A DNA stretch of 8,702 nucleotides from an uncultured bacterium (lineage in GTDB: Bacteria; Patescibacteriota; Patescibacteriia; Patescibacteriales; UBA12465): the NCBI GenBank assembly GCA_937983635.1, contig CALJZR010000026.1:1-8702 (forward strand). The letters are read 5' to 3'. The notes under the pieces were generated by a model. The model searched no databases and was not told the origin of the DNA. It saw nothing but the letters and a program-made list of their open reading frames with translations. Both the position numbers and the translations under genes were made by a program. Positions 6,006-8,702 of this stretch are shown in pieces. Positions within the stretch are counted from its first letter, which is position 1. Every line of letters starts with the position of its first letter.

Positions 6006-6892
6006 ATAAATAAAATTAAAACGACAAAAATAAAGAAAATTAAAGCACCAAAGCGCAATGGCCAAAACCAATAATCAGCCTGAGCAATTATGTCTTGATT
6101 AACCGGTTCTAGCGAGGCTAAGCGCTCATTACCCGCCCTGTCTACCGCTCTTACCATTACCCGACTAGTTAAATTTTGATCTTTCAGAAGATATGGGCTT
6201 TCTGCGCGCTGCCACTCGCCCGCTTCTTCTTGACCTCGTAAAAGCTGCTCTTCCCTAACCTCAAAGTAATCCAGACCTGCAATCTTATCCTGCGTAGCAA
6301 AAGCGATAAACCAACGATTATCAAAAATAAGCGGGTCACGACTCAAATACAAAGAAAACTCTTCAGGTAAATCACCGTCAACTACGCTTAAAGGAGTATC
6401 GCTGGCTAGAGGTAGGTCCTCGATCTTTAGCGCTAAAGGAGGTGTGGTCACTGCCAGCGCCGTACCCTGACCATCATGAGCTAAAACTTGAAGCTCCCGC
6501 CACTCCAGACTGGCAGCTAATTCCTGAGGGGCGGAAAAAAATAAAGAAAATAATAGACCCCTATTGCCAGAAAAACCGCCAGGAGCAATCCCAGCAAAAC
6601 TAATTTTACCCGCTTCTAATTGCGGCTTTTCCATCCAAAAAGACAAAAAAGAATTACCCTCACTAATTGCTTCTAATTTTAAAACATTTTCCGGCACAAT
6701 CAAAGAACCAGCGACGGCGTTGACAGTCTCACCCTCAGTATCCAGAAGAATATCCACTCGGAATTCTTGATTTAAACCTATTGGCTCTTTTGGGGGCTGA
6801 TAAAAAAGGCTGGCGGCTTGGGCTGACGAAAAACTAACTCCTAAGATAAGAGTACTAAGAAAAAATAATTTAAATGGGAAAAAATTAGACAT
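5978..6892 (-). CDS. Membrane-anchored cohesin-domain surface protein (short paralogue)
   Basis: The product has 304 residues from ATG 6892. A signal peptide (1-26, cleavage near AQA-ASL) is followed by a cohesin-like domain at about 27-158 with the same landmarks as the downstream paralogue: VNAVAGSLIVPENVLKLEAIS, FLSFWMEKP, GKISFAGIAPGGF, and VLAHDGQGTAL. An Ig-like module at about 185-268 carries IAGLDYFEV and AVDRAGNE, again shared with the longer protein. After DYWFW a membrane segment (about 280-298) ends in the short basic tail FRRILRK. It lacks the extra modules and the long cytoplasmic tail of its neighbour, so the two are tandem paralogues with different reach from the membrane. Five bases separate it from the preceding stop codon. 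An in-frame TTG at 6910 would add six residues inside the upstream gene and is less likely. It probably acts as a cell-surface receptor for a dockerin. Confidence 0.83.
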   Translation of the reverse strand: MSNFFPFKLFFLSTLILGVSFSSAQAASLFYQPPKEPIGLNQEFRVDILLDTEGETVNAVAGSLIVPENVLKLEAISEGNSFLSFWMEKPQLEAGKISFAGIAPGGFSGNRGLLFSLFFSAPQELAASLEWRELQVLAHDGQGTALAVTTPPLALKIEDLPLASDTPLSVVDGDLPEEFSLYLSRDPLIFDNRWFIAFATQDKIAGLDYFEVREEQLLRGQEEAGEWQRAESPYLLKDQNLTSRVMVRAVDRAGNERLASLEPVNQDIIAQADYWFWPLRFGALIFFIFVVLILFICFRRILRK

Positions 6893-6897
6893 AAAAA

Positions 6898-7932
6898 TCA
6901 GCCCGTCCAATAATAAGCTAAAATAGAAAAATCAATCAGATTAATAATTTTATCATTATTTAAATCAACTGCCGGTGGCGGCGCCGTTTGCTTATACCAA
7001 TAAGCAAGAATGGAAAAGTCAATTAAATTTATTTTGGCGTCATTATTTAAATCCCCCTCCGCTACCGTAGTTTCTTCCTCTAAAGGGGCCTCATCTTTGG
7101 GGCCTAAAACTAAAAAATTAACCACTCGGCTAAAAGTACTGAGCTGTTGAGCGAGTCTAGTTTTAGATTTAGCATTATGGTCGCCCGCCTCTAGAACTGA
7201 AGCTTGAAAATCGTAAGAATAAATTCCGGTATTATTGGTATTAACTTGAAATAGATGTTCCTGATCAGAGTGGACACTAATGGTAATCTGAGAATTTGGG
7301 ACGCTCTGGCCAAAAAGGGTAATATTGTCATTAAGCCGAAAAACACTGTTATTGACCGCCAAAGTAGGAGATAAAAGAATGCCACTAATATTAGTACTCG
7401 CCCCCTTAGCTACATAGATAGAAAAAGTGAGGGTGTCGGATTTAAGGCCATGGACATCAGTGCTAAAAATAGAAAAACTATAGTCACCGGCACTCAATCC
7501 CGACAAAGATAAAGTAAACTGAGCATCACCGCCGGCCGCCGATACTAAGGCAACTTGACCATCTTTCAAAAGGGTCACTTGGTTATAAGGATAGGCGTAG
7601 CCGGAAAAAATCACATTGGTGCTGGGAATTATTTCAATACCTCCGCCCCCGCCACCACCGCCACCACCGGGCGGAGGAATAATAATCGGCGCTTCGTTAT
7701 TATCACTAGCAGAATCGCATTCTGGGTCCTGCGGATAGTCAATTTGGCCGTCGCCATCATTATCCTGACCATCATAACACTGAGGCCCAGGGATAACACT
7801 AATTTTCAGACCTGCGTAAGAAGCAGCGCGAGCTTCTTGCCAAATAATCAAAGCTAACAACAGTAAAAATATCAGCACCAAGGGCGCTCTGGAAAAAATT
7901 CTTTTCAAAATAGCGGATAAAGATAGAAACAC
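6898..7932 (-). CDS. Secreted protein with C-terminal dockerin type I domain
   Basis: The product has 344 residues from GTG 7932. A signal peptide (basic ILKRIFSR, hydrophobic 17-30, cleavage near ARA-ASY at 36-38) is followed by a cysteine-bounded acidic motif (C52 to C72, with DGQDNDGDGQID) like a calcium-binding thrombospondin-3 type loop. A PPP plus ten-glycine linker (86-98) leads to two Ig-like beta modules (about 103-176 and 182-276). An acidic spacer precedes a dockerin at 293-343 made of two F-hand loops with the full calcium pattern: D294, N296, D298, N302, D305 and D323, N325, D327, N331, D334, each followed by FSILAY. No enzyme domain or membrane anchor is visible, so it should be a secreted structural ligand for cohesins, most simply the two encoded just downstream. 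GTG 7932 lies 11 bases after the previous stop codon; no ATG gives a complete signal peptide. Confidence 0.87.
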   Translation of the reverse strand: MFLSLSAILKRIFSRAPLVLIFLLLLALIIWQEARAASYAGLKISVIPGPQCYDGQDNDGDGQIDYPQDPECDSASDNNEAPIIIPPPGGGGGGGGGGIEIIPSTNVIFSGYAYPYNQVTLLKDGQVALVSAAGGDAQFTLSLSGLSAGDYSFSIFSTDVHGLKSDTLTFSIYVAKGASTNISGILLSPTLAVNNSVFRLNDNITLFGQSVPNSQITISVHSDQEHLFQVNTNNTGIYSYDFQASVLEAGDHNAKSKTRLAQQLSTFSRVVNFLVLGPKDEAPLEEETTVAEGDLNNDAKINLIDFSILAYWYKQTAPPPAVDLNNDKIINLIDFSILAYYWTG

Positions 7933-7943
7933 GAAAAAAAATA

Positions 7944-8702
7944 TTAAATTGCCGTAATCGTCAACGACATCGGCAAAGAATAAAGATTAGTCGCCTGCTC
8001 GGCCGGCACTGTTTGGGAGACATTAATACCGCTGATGTCCCAGTAACAGCCGGTAGCAGCGCTAGAATTAGCTTCAACTAGAGTAAGAGAATCAAGGCTA
8101 CCTTCAACAAAGGCGGCGGCGTCTCCGACCACCAAACCGGTATCGCTACAACTGCTTTGAGGAGTAATTACTAAAAAGTTAGGGTCAAGGCTAAGCTGAC
8201 CGCCATAGATATCGGCGTCAGCCCCGTCAGTAGCGCCGGCACTGTCGTCGTTATAGTCATAATAGGCCCCGCCCCCACTCCAGAGACTAGTGCTATTATC
8301 GGCAGCAATACTAAGATTCCATTGTTCGTTGCCAGAATTATTGGAAACTCTAATTTTTTGATCAATCACCCCTAAAGTACCAGTAGCGGTTTGGGGGGTA
8401 AAAGAAAAACTAAGAGGAGAAAAAGCTAAACTAGGAGTAGAGACCGGATCACCGTTATCATCAACAATATCTACCGATAAGGAACCGGAGCTTAAAGTCG
8501 TGCTCCCGCTCGGCCCCATCGGGAAGGAGCCGTTTAAATTAGAAGAAGAGGTTACGACATCATTAGCCGCATTTAAACTCCAAGCAAGGGTCTCGCCGCC
8601 AGGCGTCCCTAAATTAACACTTACTAAAGGATAGAAACAGACCGGCGTTGTGCCAATGTTTAAATTGCCGCTAACTACAGCCGCTTGGCCACTAAAGCTA
8701 GC
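7944..8702 (-). CDS. Secreted beta-rich surface protein, N-terminus beyond the window edge, WxL-like C-terminus possible
   Basis: The frame is open from the right edge (8702) to TAA at 7944-7946, giving 252 visible residues; the ATG at 8519 is internal, since 61 sense codons precede it without a stop. The composition is that of an exported protein: rich in S, T, G, N and D, almost no lysine or arginine, with short alternating beta strands and three to four cysteines (SSCSDTG, GCYWDISG). The C-terminal half has the layout of WxL wall-binding domains: VSNNSGNEQWNLSIAAD, then GGQLSLDP, then GCYWDISGINVSQTVPAE, ending in LYSLPMSLTITAI. That resemblance is weak and by eye. It lies 11 bases upstream of the dockerin gene, so it is probably the first or an early gene of the same operon. 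It could supply a wall- or surface-associated partner of the assembly. No signal peptide can be judged because the start is missing. Confidence 0.75.
   Translation of the reverse strand, partial: ASFSGQAAVVSGNLNIGTTPVCFYPLVSVNLGTPGGETLAWSLNAANDVVTSSSNLNGSFPMGPSGSTTLSSGSLSVDIVDDNGDPVSTPSLAFSPLSFSFTPQTATGTLGVIDQKIRVSNNSGNEQWNLSIAADNSTSLWSGGGAYYDYNDDSAGATDGADADIYGGQLSLDPNFLVITPQSSCSDTGLVVGDAAAFVEGSLDSLTLVEANSSAATGCYWDISGINVSQTVPAEQATNLYSLPMSLTITAI

Noticed and set aside
6564..7857. Plus-strand frames of 68 and 100 codons and a 64-codon minus frame at 7191-7385
   Set aside because: All lie inside the cohesin and dockerin genes in other frames and have no recognisable features.
1..8702. Search by eye for tRNA, rRNA, CRISPR arrays, transposase genes and replication origins
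   Set aside because: No cloverleaf, spaced direct-repeat array, transposase motif or iteron cluster was found.

Overview
The window reads as part of a compact, moderately AT-rich bacterial chromosome in which every recognisable gene lies on the minus strand. Small membrane and secreted proteins with little similarity to textbook families, an O-antigen-ligase-like protein fused to a TPR tail, cohesin and dockerin modules on short surface proteins, and tight gene packing suggest a member of the Candidate Phyla Radiation / Patescibacteria (Parcubacteria-like). This placement is inferred from gene style; there is no rRNA or ribosomal protein here to prove it.

Reading in the direction of transcription (right to left), the window opens with a surface-protein operon at 8702-4374. 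A secreted beta-rich protein (its N-terminus is beyond the edge) is followed by a secreted protein ending in a two-loop dockerin, then by two paralogous proteins that each carry a signal peptide, an N-terminal cohesin domain, Ig-like modules and a C-terminal membrane anchor. Genes overlap or lie within 11 bases of each other. The simplest reading is a small calcium-dependent cohesin-dockerin assembly on the cell surface: two membrane-anchored cohesin receptors and one dockerin-bearing ligand from the same transcript. No cellulase or other hydrolase domain is visible, so it is not a normal cellulosome.

Next come a bacterial ferritin with a complete ferroxidase centre (4299-3778) with its own terminator, then a HigB/RelE-type toxin and XRE antitoxin pair (3635-2966). 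The toxin-antitoxin pair lies between two identical 31-base copies of the same intrinsic terminator, and two adjacent palindromes sit at the toxin start. A Wzy_C/O-antigen-ligase-like membrane protein with a C-terminal TPR region follows (2828-573), with a good promoter upstream and a terminator downstream.

The left end holds the start of an unrecognised single-pass membrane protein that runs off the edge (386-1). Its leader is the most structured non-coding DNA in the window: a 12-bp perfect inverted repeat interleaved with a second GC-rich inverted repeat (pseudoknot-like order), inside a 27-codon leader ORF that owns the only good Shine-Dalgarno sequence and overlaps the gene start. The promoter in front of this leader shares a 16-base box, at identical spacing to the -10, with the promoter of the toxin-antitoxin pair.

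No tRNA, rRNA, CRISPR array, insertion sequence or replication origin was seen.
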